From: Chitinophagaceae bacterium
Lineage (GTDB): Bacteria; Bacteroidota; Bacteroidia; Chitinophagales; Chitinophagaceae
Reading direction: 5' to 3'
DNA length: 64,000 nt
Assembly (NCBI GenBank): GCA_016721725.1
Contig: JADKHN010000001.1
Span: forward strand, 2,000,481 to 2,064,480
Below are positions 1 to 9,599 of the stretch, piece by piece (within the stretch, counting starts at the first letter, position 1; the number at the start of each line of letters is the position of its first letter). The notes below the pieces were generated by a model. The model did no database searches and had not been told where the DNA came from. It saw only the letters and a program-made list of their open reading frames with translations. The translations under genes and the position numbers were made by a program.

Positions 1-1
1 G

Positions 2-985
2 GGAGGCGCCCAGGTGGCTTCAGCCAGGGATGAAACAGCCGGTTACTGGAATCCGGCCGGTTTGACCGGGGTGAAAGACCGGACCTATATCGGGCTCATG
101 CATGCCGATTATTTTGCGGGCATCGCCAAGTACGACTACCTCTCAGCGGCCATTCCCATCCAGGATAATAAGCGGGCCCTGGGCATTTCGATCCTCCGCT
201 TCGCCGTGGACGATATCCCCAATACCCTTTACCTGGTTGAACCGGATGGCAGCATCAATTACAACAATATCCAGACCTTTTCCTCCGCCGATTACGCCCT
301 GCTGTTATCCTTTGCCCAGAACCTGAAGCAGACGGAGAACAAGAACATCAGTTTTGGCATCAATGCCAAAGTGATCTACCGTAAGGTGGGCAAATTCGCT
401 TCGGCCTGGGGATTTGGATTGGATGCGGGTTTACAGATGCATGGAAAGAACTGGCGCCTGGGCCTGGTGGCACGCGACATCACCACCACCTTCAATGCCT
501 GGTCATTCCATTTCACCGAAAAGGAGAAAGAGGTCCTTTACCTGACCAAGAATGATATTCCCGTCAAATCCAATGAACTGACCGCCCCTAGACTGGTTCT
601 GGGCTGCGGATATAATTTCAGGATCAGCCCTTCTTTCAGCCTGATGGCCGAAGCCAATTTCGATGTGACCTTCGACGGAAAGCGGAATACCGTCTTATCC
701 GGCAATACCGTAAGCGTTGACCCGCATGTAGGACTGGAAGCCAGCATCAAGGATGTTTTCTTCATCCGGGGCGGGATCACCAATTTCCAAAAGGCCCTTT
801 CAGATGGCGATACCCTGAACCAGAAGAAAGTATGGATCTACCAGCCCAGTGTCGGCGCCGGCTTCAAGATCAAGAATGTGATGATTGACTATGCCTTCAC
901 CAACCTCGCCAACCAATCGAATCCCTTGTACACACATATTTTTTCACTACGCCTCAACCTGGCCAGGAAACAATCTGAAGAATAA
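2..985 (+). CDS. PorV/PorQ-family type IX secretion outer-membrane protein (5' truncated by window)
   Basis: The frame is already open at the left edge (GGAQV precedes the first possible GTG at 14), so the true start lies outside the window. About 327 residues are visible. The N-terminal motif ARDETAGYWNPAGL is the hallmark of the PorV/PorQ family of FadL-like beta-barrels, and the rest alternates short aromatic-rich strands (GFGLDAGLQ, LVLGCGYNF, PSVGAGFKI) up to a barrel-like end. In the family these proteins sit in the outer membrane and shuttle or anchor type IX secretion cargo. The PorU2-like protease starts only 20 bases downstream, which fits a joint role in surface attachment. Which PorV/PorQ paralogue it is cannot be decided from this fragment. 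Confidence 0.8.
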   Translation, partial: GGAQVASARDETAGYWNPAGLTGVKDRTYIGLMHADYFAGIAKYDYLSAAIPIQDNKRALGISILRFAVDDIPNTLYLVEPDGSINYNNIQTFSSADYALLLSFAQNLKQTENKNISFGINAKVIYRKVGKFASAWGFGLDAGLQMHGKNWRLGLVARDITTTFNAWSFHFTEKEKEVLYLTKNDIPVKSNELTAPRLVLGCGYNFRISPSFSLMAEANFDVTFDGKRNTVLSGNTVSVDPHVGLEASIKDVFFIRGGITNFQKALSDGDTLNQKKVWIYQPSVGAGFKIKNVMIDYAFTNLANQSNPLYTHIFSLRLNLARKQSEE

Positions 986-1005
986 TATTTTAATAAAAAC
1001 CCGGT

Positions 1006-4000
1006 ATGAAAAAATTTTTATTGACAGCCCTTGTTGTATCACTGGTCATGACCGGTTATTCACAACTGAATAACAGCTGGATCGATTACTCCAAGACCTA
1101 TTATAAATTCAGCATCAGCCGCGACAGCTTGTGCAGGATCTCTCAGCCCGCTTTAGTAGCCGCCGGCCTGGGAAGCACTCCCGCACAGCATTTTCAACTC
1201 TGGCGCAACGGGAAGGAAGTACGGATCTATACCTCAGTCGCTACAGGTACCCTGGGCGCCGGTGATTATATCGAATTCTGGGGCGAGATGAATGACGGGT
1301 TGCCGGATAAGCCCTTATACCGGAATACCGATTTTCAGTTGAATGAGAAATTCAGTTTGAATACCGATACCTCGGTCTATTACCTCACGGTTAACCCGGT
1401 GGGTCCAAACCTCCGGTACCAGCAAAGTATCAATCCCGCACCAGGGGCTGCCACGGCGGATCCCTATTTCATGAGAAGGATTGAAGTGAATTACAAGAGC
1501 CAGATCAACCGGGGATATGCCGCGGTGATCGGCGAATATGTCTATTCTTCGTCTTATGATATCGGCGAAGGCTGGTCCAGCAATGATATCTTTCCCTGCT
1601 GTGCCTTATCCAATAATTTCTCCAACCTGAATGTATACCGGGGAGGGCCGCAGAACAATGTGATGTTCACGGTTGCCGCAGCCGGTAACGCGTTGTACAC
1701 CCGTGAACTGACCGCGAAATTCTATAATACCCCGATCCTCGGGTCTGGGTCTGCGGGCGGCATCAACCCGATGCCCTTTTTCGATTACCATAAAGATACG
1801 GTACGGAATCTGCCGCTTTCTTTATTGGCGAGCAATACCGACTTGCCGGTGGCTGTGAACGGGAACTCGACCAATGTCAACGACCGGATCGTGGTAGCCC
1901 GTATATCGGTGACCTATCCGGCCACCTTCAATTTCAACAACCAGAAGAATTTTTATTTTGAGCTGGCCGCCAGTGCGACCGGCAATTACCTGCAGATCAC
2001 CAATTTCCAGCATAATGGGGTGGAACCGATACTCTACGATCTCAACAACGGCCGCCGGTACCTCGGTGATATTACAACACCCGGACAGGTGCGGTTCGTG
2101 TTGCCGGCCTCGGCGGACGCGGTACGTAAGTTCAACCTCATGAGCCAGGATCCAACCAATGTGGGTAATGTCTCCGGATTAACATCCAAAACATTCCTTA
2201 ATTACAACCTCGCCGCCAACCAGGGCGATTACCTGATCATCAGCAACCCGGTCCTGTTCAACAATGGTTCCGGCGTGAATCATGTAGACCTGTACAGGCA
2301 ATACCGCAGTTCTGCGCAGGGCGGTAGTTATAACGCCAAAGTATATAACATTAATGAATTGACAGAGCAGTTCGGCTTTGGTATTTCCAAACATCCCGCT
2401 TCAGTAAGGGACTTTATCCGTTTCGCCGACCAGCGATTCACGGTAAAACCGAAATACGCCTTCATCATCGGCCGGGGGTTGAGTTATATCGACTACGCCA
2501 ATCCGCAGGTGGTGAAGCCGATCGCCGAGCAATTGAGCCTGGTGCCCACTTTTGGCTGGCCGGTCTCGGATGTGTTACTGGCCTGCGCGCCCGGGACCTA
2601 TATCCCGCTGGTACCCATCGGACGTCTTGGTGCCATCAACGGAAATGAAGTGGGGATCTACCTGGATAAGATGAAACAATACGAACAGGCCCAGCAATCC
2701 ACCGTTCAGACGATCGCCAATAAGGGCTGGATGAAAGACTTCCTGCATACCATTGGCGGGGCCGACAGCCTGGAGAATGAAGAATTCTCGATCTATATGA
2801 ACAATTACAAACTCGCTGTTGAAGACACCCTTTACGGCGGTTATGTGGAGACATTCGCCAAGACCAGCGTAGCCGCGATCGAGCAGCAGCAAAGTACAAG
2901 GATCAGTCAGTTGTTCCAGAACGGATTGGGCTTTGTCAATTATTTCGGCCACTCTTCCGCGAACGAACTGGCCATCAACCTCAATTATCCCGAAACCTAT
3001 AATAACCAGGGCAAGTACCCCTTCGTGTCGGTAAGCGGTTGTACGGTAGGTAATTTCTTTACGTATAATGCAAACCGGCTCAATGGCTATTCGGGCATGT
3101 CGCTTTCTGAAAAATACGTGCTGAACAACCAGAAAGGCAGTATCGCATTCCTGGGCAGTACCCACTTCGGCATCGCTCCATTCCTGAATTTCTACAACAC
3201 CAGTTTCATCGATGATTTCACCAAGACCCTCTATGGCAGTTCGGTGGGTAACCAGCTTAAGGCAACCCTGGCCCGGCTGGGCAGTGATCCCAATAACCTG
3301 GATTATTATACCCGGATCCACCTGGAAGAGGTCAACCTGCATGGCGATCCGGCCATCATGATCAATTCATTTGCGAAACCCGATTACGTGATCGAGGACC
3401 AATTGGTGAAATTCACCCCGGCCATCATTTCCGTTGCCAGCGGCAGTTATAACATCAACATGAAGATGCGCAATATCGGCAGGGCGATCAACGATTCCAT
3501 CCGGATCAGTGTGAAACATAAATTGCCCAATGGAACCATCCATGTGTTGTATAATCAAAGGGTCAGGGGCATCCGGTATGTGGATTCGCTCAATTTCAAC
3601 GTGGTGATCAATCCCCTGACCGACAAAGGCCTTAACCAGCTGATCATATCACTTGATGATGAATTCAAGGTGGATGAACTCTCTGAGTCGAACAATATCC
3701 TCATCAAGGATTTCTATATTTTCGAGGATGAACTGCGGCCGATATCTCCATATGAATATTCCATCGTCAACCAGCAGAACATCACGTTCTATGGCAGTAC
3801 CGCCAATCCGCTGGTCGGGACCCGGCAGTATGTGATGGAGGTGGATACCACCGAGAATTTCAATTCAGCTTTCAAGAAAACATACAACAATACGAGTGTC
3901 GGCGGCATCATCGAATTCAAACCGACGAATATCACCTTCACCGACAGCACCGTCTATTACTGGAGAACGTCTACGGTACCCACGGGGTCCTCACCGTATA

Positions 4001-6099
4001 TCTGGAATAATTCTTCTTTCATTTACCTCGCCAACAGCAGCGCGGGTTCCAACCAGTCGCATTATTTCCAGCACCTGAGGTCCACGCCTGTAGATATCAA
4101 CATGGCAGCCGACCGCACCTGGAAATACAACGGTTACCTGTCCGCCGTCAAGATGAAGAACGGGGTGTTCCCTACTGCGGCGCGTGACGCACAGGATTTC
4201 GCCGTGGAGATCGATGGTTCCAACCAGATCCAGAGCGTATGCGGGATATCGGCGATCATATTTAATGTGTTCAGTCCCTTTGATATGATACCCTGGATGA
4301 ACAACATCAATGGCGCCGGGTATTATGGTAGTGATAATGTATGCGGTAACCCCCAGAGTACAAGCGCCCGTCGCTGGAATTTCCAGTATAACCTGTTGAA
4401 TCCGGCCAAGAGAGCCGCCGCGGTGGCCTTCCTCGACCTGATCCCCAACGGATATTATGTTACGGTCAGGAACACCTCCGGTGTCGATCCGGCCACCAAC
4501 ACTTATGCAAACGACTGGAAACTGGACGACCCGATCAATAACAATACACTCTACCATCGTTTGAAGAACGCCGGTTTCCTGGAGGTTGATTCATTCAACC
4601 GTCCAAGGGCTTTCAATTTCATCTATAAAAAGAACGACAACAGTTTTGTTCCGGTATATAAATTCTCCGAAGGCATAACGGATAAAGTGGTTATGGATGC
4701 CGTTTGCCCGGTTACCAAATCATCGGGAACCATTACGTCCCCGAAATTCGGACCGGCAAAATCCTGGAGCCAGTTCCATTGGCGTGGTTCAAGGATCGAG
4801 AGCACGCCGGGCGATTCCATTTCCTTCAATATCATCGGGGTAACACCCGGCGGTTCGGAAACGGTATTGTACACGGTCGATTCATCCACCAAGGATCTCA
4901 ATATTTCCGCCATCGACGCCCTGCAATACCCTTACCTGAAACTGAAAATGTACAACCAAGACAAGGTGCAGGGAACGCCCTATCAATTGCGTTACTGGAG
5001 ATTGAATTACAGTCCGCTGCCCGAAGGCGCAGTGGCTCCGAATATCCTGTTCAGCATGAAGGATACTGCTGATCAGGGCGAGATCATCGATTTCAAACTG
5101 GCGTTCAAGAATATCAGTCCGACCAATTTCGACAGCATGATGCGGTTCAACTTCATCATCACCGATCGCAATAATGTGCCGCACCCCGTTGTACTGCCCA
5201 GGGGCAAGATCCTCGTGGCCGGGGATACCCTGGTGGTGAGTTATAAGATCGATACACGCAATTACCCCGGATCGAATACCTTGTTCATTGACGTGAACCC
5301 GAATAATGACCAGCCTGAGGAGTTTCATTTCAACAATGTACTGTTCAAGGAATTCTTTGTGAAAGCGGATAATTATAATCCTTTGCTGGATGTGACCTTC
5401 GACGGTATCCACATCCTCAACAAGGATATCGTTTCGGCCAAGCCCCATATCCTGGTCAATCTGAAAGATGAGAGCCGCTTCCTGGCCCTTGCTGATACCG
5501 CCCTGCTTAAAGTGCAGGTCCGCTTCCCGGATGGATCCTTGCACCGTTATTATTTCGGAGGCGATACCATGCGATTCACACCGGCCAACCTGGCCACCGG
5601 GCATAATACGGCATCCATCGACCTGTTGCCCTTGTTCAACCAGGAAGGGGAATACGAACTGATCGTATCCGGTAAGGACGTCGCGGGTAATACCGCCGGC
5701 GCACTGGATTATCATGTGATCTTCACCGTCATCTCCAAATCCATGATCTCCAACCTGCTCAACTACCCGAATCCGTTCACCACGTCCACGGCCTTCGTAT
5801 TCACGATCACGGGAAGTGAAGTGCCTCAGAATATCCGGATCCAGGTCTTGACGATCACGGGTAAAGTGGTCAGGGAGATCACCAAGGATGAACTGGGACC
5901 ACTGCATGTCGGCCGCAACATCACCGAATTCAAATGGGATGGAACAGATACCTACGGCGCCAAACTGGCGAACGGGGTTTACTTATACAGGGTGCTGACC
6001 AACCTCAATGGAAAATCACTGGAAAAGTATACTGCGGCTGATGATAACACCGACAAGTTCTTCACCAAAGGGTATGGAAAGATGGTGATCATCCGATAA
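1006..6099 (+). CDS. PorU2-like type IX secretion sortase, C25 (gingipain-type) peptidase
   Basis: This 1697-residue secreted protein begins with a signal peptide (MKKFLLTALVVSLVMTGYSQ). The C25 peptidase core lies at about residues 410-780. It has the catalytic histidine in YFGHSSANE (His649) and the catalytic cysteine in VSGCTVGNF (Cys679). Several Ig-like/CARDB-like repeats follow. The C terminus (from about residue 1583) is a FlgD-like/type IX sorting domain with NYPNPF, KWDGTD and LANGVYLYRV. Known PorU cleaves the C-terminal signal of cargo and attaches it to the cell surface; the PorU2 form is common in this phylum. The PorV-like gene just upstream supports this role. It is one intact frame. 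The C25 protease call is firm; the sortase assignment is inferred from context. Confidence 0.85.
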   Translation: MKKFLLTALVVSLVMTGYSQLNNSWIDYSKTYYKFSISRDSLCRISQPALVAAGLGSTPAQHFQLWRNGKEVRIYTSVATGTLGAGDYIEFWGEMNDGLPDKPLYRNTDFQLNEKFSLNTDTSVYYLTVNPVGPNLRYQQSINPAPGAATADPYFMRRIEVNYKSQINRGYAAVIGEYVYSSSYDIGEGWSSNDIFPCCALSNNFSNLNVYRGGPQNNVMFTVAAAGNALYTRELTAKFYNTPILGSGSAGGINPMPFFDYHKDTVRNLPLSLLASNTDLPVAVNGNSTNVNDRIVVARISVTYPATFNFNNQKNFYFELAASATGNYLQITNFQHNGVEPILYDLNNGRRYLGDITTPGQVRFVLPASADAVRKFNLMSQDPTNVGNVSGLTSKTFLNYNLAANQGDYLIISNPVLFNNGSGVNHVDLYRQYRSSAQGGSYNAKVYNINELTEQFGFGISKHPASVRDFIRFADQRFTVKPKYAFIIGRGLSYIDYANPQVVKPIAEQLSLVPTFGWPVSDVLLACAPGTYIPLVPIGRLGAINGNEVGIYLDKMKQYEQAQQSTVQTIANKGWMKDFLHTIGGADSLENEEFSIYMNNYKLAVEDTLYGGYVETFAKTSVAAIEQQQSTRISQLFQNGLGFVNYFGHSSANELAINLNYPETYNNQGKYPFVSVSGCTVGNFFTYNANRLNGYSGMSLSEKYVLNNQKGSIAFLGSTHFGIAPFLNFYNTSFIDDFTKTLYGSSVGNQLKATLARLGSDPNNLDYYTRIHLEEVNLHGDPAIMINSFAKPDYVIEDQLVKFTPAIISVASGSYNINMKMRNIGRAINDSIRISVKHKLPNGTIHVLYNQRVRGIRYVDSLNFNVVINPLTDKGLNQLIISLDDEFKVDELSESNNILIKDFYIFEDELRPISPYEYSIVNQQNITFYGSTANPLVGTRQYVMEVDTTENFNSAFKKTYNNTSVGGIIEFKPTNITFTDSTVYYWRTSTVPTGSSPYIWNNSSFIYLANSSAGSNQSHYFQHLRSTPVDINMAADRTWKYNGYLSAVKMKNGVFPTAARDAQDFAVEIDGSNQIQSVCGISAIIFNVFSPFDMIPWMNNINGAGYYGSDNVCGNPQSTSARRWNFQYNLLNPAKRAAAVAFLDLIPNGYYVTVRNTSGVDPATNTYANDWKLDDPINNNTLYHRLKNAGFLEVDSFNRPRAFNFIYKKNDNSFVPVYKFSEGITDKVVMDAVCPVTKSSGTITSPKFGPAKSWSQFHWRGSRIESTPGDSISFNIIGVTPGGSETVLYTVDSSTKDLNISAIDALQYPYLKLKMYNQDKVQGTPYQLRYWRLNYSPLPEGAVAPNILFSMKDTADQGEIIDFKLAFKNISPTNFDSMMRFNFIITDRNNVPHPVVLPRGKILVAGDTLVVSYKIDTRNYPGSNTLFIDVNPNNDQPEEFHFNNVLFKEFFVKADNYNPLLDVTFDGIHILNKDIVSAKPHILVNLKDESRFLALADTALLKVQVRFPDGSLHRYYFGGDTMRFTPANLATGHNTASIDLLPLFNQEGEYELIVSGKDVAGNTAGALDYHVIFTVISKSMISNLLNYPNPFTTSTAFVFTITGSEVPQNIRIQVLTITGKVVREITKDELGPLHVGRNITEFKWDGTDTYGAKLANGVYLYRVLTNLNGKSLEKYTAADDNTDKFFTKGYGKMVIIR

Positions 6100-6119
6100 T
6101 ATAACATACTTGGTTTAAA

Positions 6120-6151
6120 GAGGCCGTCTCATGAGGCGGCCTCATTTTTTT
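6120..6151 (+). terminator. Rho-independent terminator after the PorU2-like gene
   Basis: The arms GAGGCCG (6120-6126) and CGGCCTC (6137-6143) form a perfect 7-bp stem around a 10-base loop, followed by a run of seven T. It lies 20 bases after the stop codon. Confidence 0.85.
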
Positions 6152-6194
6152 GTTCATCATTCCGATTTCTGGAGCAGCATTCTGAAGATAAGTC

Positions 6195-6471
6195 GTCGCT
6201 CCGCGACTTGTCCACATAATTTTTGCGATCTACCGAATTTCCGTCGCTACGCGACTTAGCAGGGAAATGACTTTACTCTGCCAGGCCATCGTCGCTTTGC
6301 GACTTATTTCACGAGGCTTTTATTTTAGATCTGATCCAGTATCAGCAATGTAATTTGCACGACGTTTTTTATCACTTGATTTAGTTCACTTTTTTGTTGC
6401 ACTTTGAAAGTCGCGTAGCGACGGCAGGTGGGTAGAATAAAATGAATAAACGGATAAAGTCGCGTAGCGAC
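6195..6471. repeat. REP-like hairpin cluster, left side of the Y1 transposase (5 copies)
   Basis: Five copies of a 13-base hairpin, GTCGC-NNN-GCGAC, start at 6195, 6243, 6291 (read as GTCGCTNNGCGAC) and at 6410, 6459 (the reverse complement, GTCGCGTAGCGAC). Spacing inside each group is 48-49 bases, and the flanks are also partly conserved (forward copies are followed by TT/ACT, reverse copies preceded by AAA). The last copy ends 20 bases from the stop codon of the transposase. This matches the arrangement of REP doublets around their RAYT transposase. Confidence 0.85.
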
Positions 6472-6490
6472 GACATCTGATAAAAGTAGA

Positions 6491-6952
6491 TCAATCGATT
6501 TCGTGGAATAAGTAACGTGGATCATAGTCTATTTTAGACCGGTCCAATATCTCAAGATACTCTTCCAGGAATGTTTTCCGTTGATGATGCAGTTGCTGGT
6601 TATGAATATAATTGATCACCCGTGGTAACTGAGACTTCGAATAGCTGAAAGCACCGTAACCATCTTGCCAACTGAATTTACCATTTACAAATTTCGACTT
6701 ATTGATCCAGCCAGAGGAGTAGCTTTTGATGTCCTGCAAAAGGTCAGCAATGGATTGAGATGGGCGCATCCCGCAAACAAAATGTAAATGATCCGGCATC
6801 CCGTTTATGGCGAGTGCCCTGTGACCGTTTTTAGTGATTATCGCAGTGATATATTGGTACAGGTTTGCTTTCCAGCTATCCTGGATCAATGAGACCCTGT
6901 TTTGTACAGCAAAGATCCCCTGGATGTGGATCTGTGTATAGGTATTAGCCAT
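6491..6952 (-). CDS. Y1/HUH transposase of the IS200/IS605 or REP-associated (RAYT) type
   Basis: A 153-residue protein from ATG at 6952; the frame runs further upstream but MANTYTQIHIQ is the usual family start. The HUH metal-binding motif is in MPDHLHFVCG, and the single catalytic tyrosine is most likely in VINYIHNQQLHH. WQDGYGAFSYSKS is the typical core of the family. Such enzymes cut single-stranded DNA at hairpins, forming a 5'-phosphotyrosine link. There is no TnpB or IS end in view. Instead the gene is bracketed by 11 copies of a GTCGC hairpin in opposite orientations, so it probably acts on those hairpins. It appears intact. Confidence 0.88.
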   Translation of the reverse strand: MANTYTQIHIQGIFAVQNRVSLIQDSWKANLYQYITAIITKNGHRALAINGMPDHLHFVCGMRPSQSIADLLQDIKSYSSGWINKSKFVNGKFSWQDGYGAFSYSKSQLPRVINYIHNQQLHHQRKTFLEEYLEILDRSKIDYDPRYLFHEID

Positions 6953-7071
6953 GCGAACAATTTTCCGCAAAATAGTAAAAGGAGGCTTCGATCTTATGTT
7001 GAAAACACCCTGTCGGAGGTTGTTTTTCACTGAAATATTCTCGCAGCTTGCAGAATGGGGAATGAAATGTC

Positions 7072-7617
7072 GTCGCTCCGCGACTTGTACGCATCATTTT
7101 TGCTTTCTACCGAATTGCCGTCGCTCCGCGACTCAACCAAAGGCAGCCTGGGCCCCGGCAATACTTATTTGCTGGAGAAATTCCCAATTGGCATTTTTTC
7201 AAATGATTATAAATTTACGGACTGTTGGAACTATTGTAGAATGTCAGATCGACGGTATATTAGGTAAATAGAAGTAAGCTTTATTGAAAGCCGCGAAGCA
7301 GTATTTCTTTCGAAGCAGGTTAAAGAAATGAAATTCCTCGATCCGCGACTTGTCCGTTTCATAGCTGTTTTTTTTCTAATTGCCGTCGCACCGCGACTCA
7401 ACCTAATGCAACTCAGATCCCGGTATTGCTCAATTGGCGTAAAAATTTCCATTGTAGCTTTTTATCAATCGATTTCCATTTACGGCATATAGTAAAGGGG
7501 TAAAAGTCTCAGAGGGACGGTATCTTGGTTGAAAAGAGAATGATCTGGAATAAAGTCGCGTAGCGACGATAGCCCGGTAGAAGCAGGATAATGAAATGGA
7601 TAAAGTCGCGTAGCGAC
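7072..7617. repeat. REP-like hairpin cluster, right side of the Y1 transposase (6 copies)
   Basis: Forward copies start at 7072, 7120 and 7385, with a worn copy near 7338. Reverse copies start at 7555 and 7605. Neighbours are again 47-50 bases apart. The stretch between paired copies is partly conserved with the left cluster (for example TTTCTACCGAATT between 6207 and 6243 and between 7084 and 7120), so the repeated unit is a doublet of roughly 65 bases rather than the 13-base hairpin alone. No protein gene is supported between 6953 and 7751. Confidence 0.82.
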
Positions 7618-7721
7618 GGCAGTTTATCATTATGACGGGCATCATTTCCAGTTGCTGTTCTTATTGATACATCTCCGGATGCAAGAACTGAATCTTCACT
7701 TCGGCGGCCTCTGTAATTTCC

Positions 7722-7729
7722 TACCTTTG
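7722..7729 (+). promoter_or_regulatory. Bacteroidota -7 box (TACCTTTG) for hscA
   Basis: TACCTTTG matches the consensus TAnnTTTG and lies 22 bases before the hscA start codon, giving a very short leader. No clear -33 TTG is visible. Confidence 0.6.
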
Positions 7730-7751
7730 CATAAATTCAGGAATTTTCATT

Positions 7752-9599
7752 ATGGCTAAAATCGCGATCAATATTGCAACGGGCAGTTTACAGCAGGATG
7801 AGATCATTGTGGGCATTGACCTGGGGACGACCAACAGCCTGGTCGCCATCATCCACCCGGAAACGAAACGGCCCGTGGCCCTGAAGGAACACAACAGCAG
7901 TTCACTTGTGCCATCCGTCATCCATTTCGAAAAGGGGGGCGGCATTACGGTAGGAGAGGCTGCCCGCCAGTACCTGGTGAGCGACCCGGCCAATACCATC
8001 TTCTCAGCTAAAAGACTGATGGGAAAGAATTACCAAGATATTAAGGACAAGGCAGACCATGTCGCCTATAAGATCATCGACTCAGAAGACAAACTCGTCA
8101 AGGTGCAGGTGGGCAATACTTTTTATTCGCCGGTAGACCTCTCCTCCCTGATCCTGAAAGAACTGAAGAAATCGGCTGAACATATTTTAAAGACCCCCGT
8201 CAGTAAAGCGGTGATCACCGTCCCGGCCTATTTCAACGACAGCCAGCGCCAGGCCACCCGGGATGCCGGGAAATTGGCCTGCCTCGATGTGCTCAGGATC
8301 ATCAATGAGCCAACAGCCGCCAGCCTGGCTTATGGTTTCGGTTTGCAGAAAGGAGAGAACAAGACCATCGCGGTCTACGACCTGGGAGGGGGTACTTTTG
8401 ACATTTCCCTCCTTCATATCGCCGACGGAGTTTTTGAAGTCTTGTCGACCAACGGGGATACATATCTCGGCGGTGATGATGTGGATTCTGCGATCACGGA
8501 ACATTGGATGAAACAATATGGTTTTGATGCCTTGCCGGATTCGCCGGGTTATCGCCAGCGTTTGCGGCTAACAGCGGAAGAAGCGAAAAAGCAGTTATCC
8601 TTAGCGGGGGATTTCGCAGCAGATTTTGAAGGCAGAAGCCTTACCCTGGACAGGGATCAGTTCAACGCGATCATCACACCGATCATAGAACGAACCTTGA
8701 ATTGCTGTTCTCAGGCGATCAGGGACGCCGGTATCGGGAAATCCTCTATCGATGAAGTGATCATGGTGGGAGGGAGTACCCGGATCCCCCAGGTGAAGAA
8801 AAGAGTGGGTGATTTCTTTGGCAAGGCGGTGAATGACTCCGTGAACCCCGATGAAGTGGTGGCGCTCGGAGCCGCCATCCAGGCCGATATACTGGCAGGG
8901 AATACAAAGGATATGTTACTGCTGGATATTACACCGCTTTCGCTTGGTTTGGAGACCATGGGCGGACTCATGGATGTCCTCCTGCCCCGGAATTCCAAGA
9001 TCCCGACCAGGGCTTCCAGGCAATACACGACCTATAAGGACGGGCAGGGTGGCATGAAGATCGCCGTATACCAGGGCGAACGGGATATGGTCAAAGATAA
9101 CCGGCGCCTGGCCGAATTCAATCTCACCGGGATCCCCGGTATGCCCGCCGGATTGCCCAAGGTGGAAGTGAGTTTTCTCATCAACGCCGATGGCATATTG
9201 GTGGTCAACGCGAAAGAACTGAGAAGCGGTATCGAGCAATCGGTTGAAGTAAAACCCCAGTATGGCCTGACGGATGAGGATGTGGAGAAAATGCTGCTTG
9301 ATTCCATGGAGCATGCCCGGGAGGATATGGATACCCGGGCTCTGACTGAAGCCAAGACCGAAGCGGAACAATTATTGCAGACCACAGAAAAGTTCATTCA
9401 GAAGAACTTCTCGATGCTCACCGAGAAAGAGGTGGCGGAAACCTCGCTGGCCATGCAGGCCCTGCAATTATCACTCAGCATGGATGACAAGAACCTGGTC
9501 CAGGCCAAAACAGAGGAACTCAATACCCTTTCCAGGCCCTATGCCGAAAGGATCATGGACGAGGCCATCGGCAAGGCCATGGCGGGAAAAAAGATCTGA
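7752..9599 (+). CDS. hscA: Fe-S cluster assembly chaperone HscA (Hsp70 family)
   Basis: This 615-residue Hsp70 has the ATPase domain at about residues 18-390: GIDLGTTNS phosphate loop, VYDLGGGTFDISLL, and MVGGSTRIPQVK. The substrate-binding domain follows, with LLLDITPLSLGLETMGG and a lid helix to the end. Its length (HscA is about 616; DnaK is about 635-640 with an acidic tail) and the extra N-terminal strand before GIDLGTTNS point to HscA rather than DnaK. HscA works with HscB on the scaffold IscU; no isc genes are in the window, so the assignment rests on the protein itself. The stop codon overlaps the next start (TGATG), which suggests translational coupling with the membrane protein downstream. 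Confidence 0.82.
   Translation: MAKIAINIATGSLQQDEIIVGIDLGTTNSLVAIIHPETKRPVALKEHNSSSLVPSVIHFEKGGGITVGEAARQYLVSDPANTIFSAKRLMGKNYQDIKDKADHVAYKIIDSEDKLVKVQVGNTFYSPVDLSSLILKELKKSAEHILKTPVSKAVITVPAYFNDSQRQATRDAGKLACLDVLRIINEPTAASLAYGFGLQKGENKTIAVYDLGGGTFDISLLHIADGVFEVLSTNGDTYLGGDDVDSAITEHWMKQYGFDALPDSPGYRQRLRLTAEEAKKQLSLAGDFAADFEGRSLTLDRDQFNAIITPIIERTLNCCSQAIRDAGIGKSSIDEVIMVGGSTRIPQVKKRVGDFFGKAVNDSVNPDEVVALGAAIQADILAGNTKDMLLLDITPLSLGLETMGGLMDVLLPRNSKIPTRASRQYTTYKDGQGGMKIAVYQGERDMVKDNRRLAEFNLTGIPGMPAGLPKVEVSFLINADGILVVNAKELRSGIEQSVEVKPQYGLTDEDVEKMLLDSMEHAREDMDTRALTEAKTEAEQLLQTTEKFIQKNFSMLTEKEVAETSLAMQALQLSLSMDDKNLVQAKTEELNTLSRPYAERIMDEAIGKAMAGKKI

Noticed and set aside
2575..3342. 255-codon minus-strand frame within the PorU2-like gene
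   Set aside because: It lies entirely opposite the C25 catalytic region and has no domain pattern; a shadow of the coding strand.
4882..5907. 341-codon minus-strand frame opposite the 3' part of the PorU2-like gene
   Set aside because: Composition is that of an antisense shadow (many His, Asp, Gly); the plus strand has clear family motifs.
6195..7617. Regularly spaced palindromes that might be taken for a CRISPR array
   Set aside because: The spacers are themselves partly conserved, orientation flips, repeats are only 13 bases, and no cas genes are present. A REP/RAYT layout explains it.
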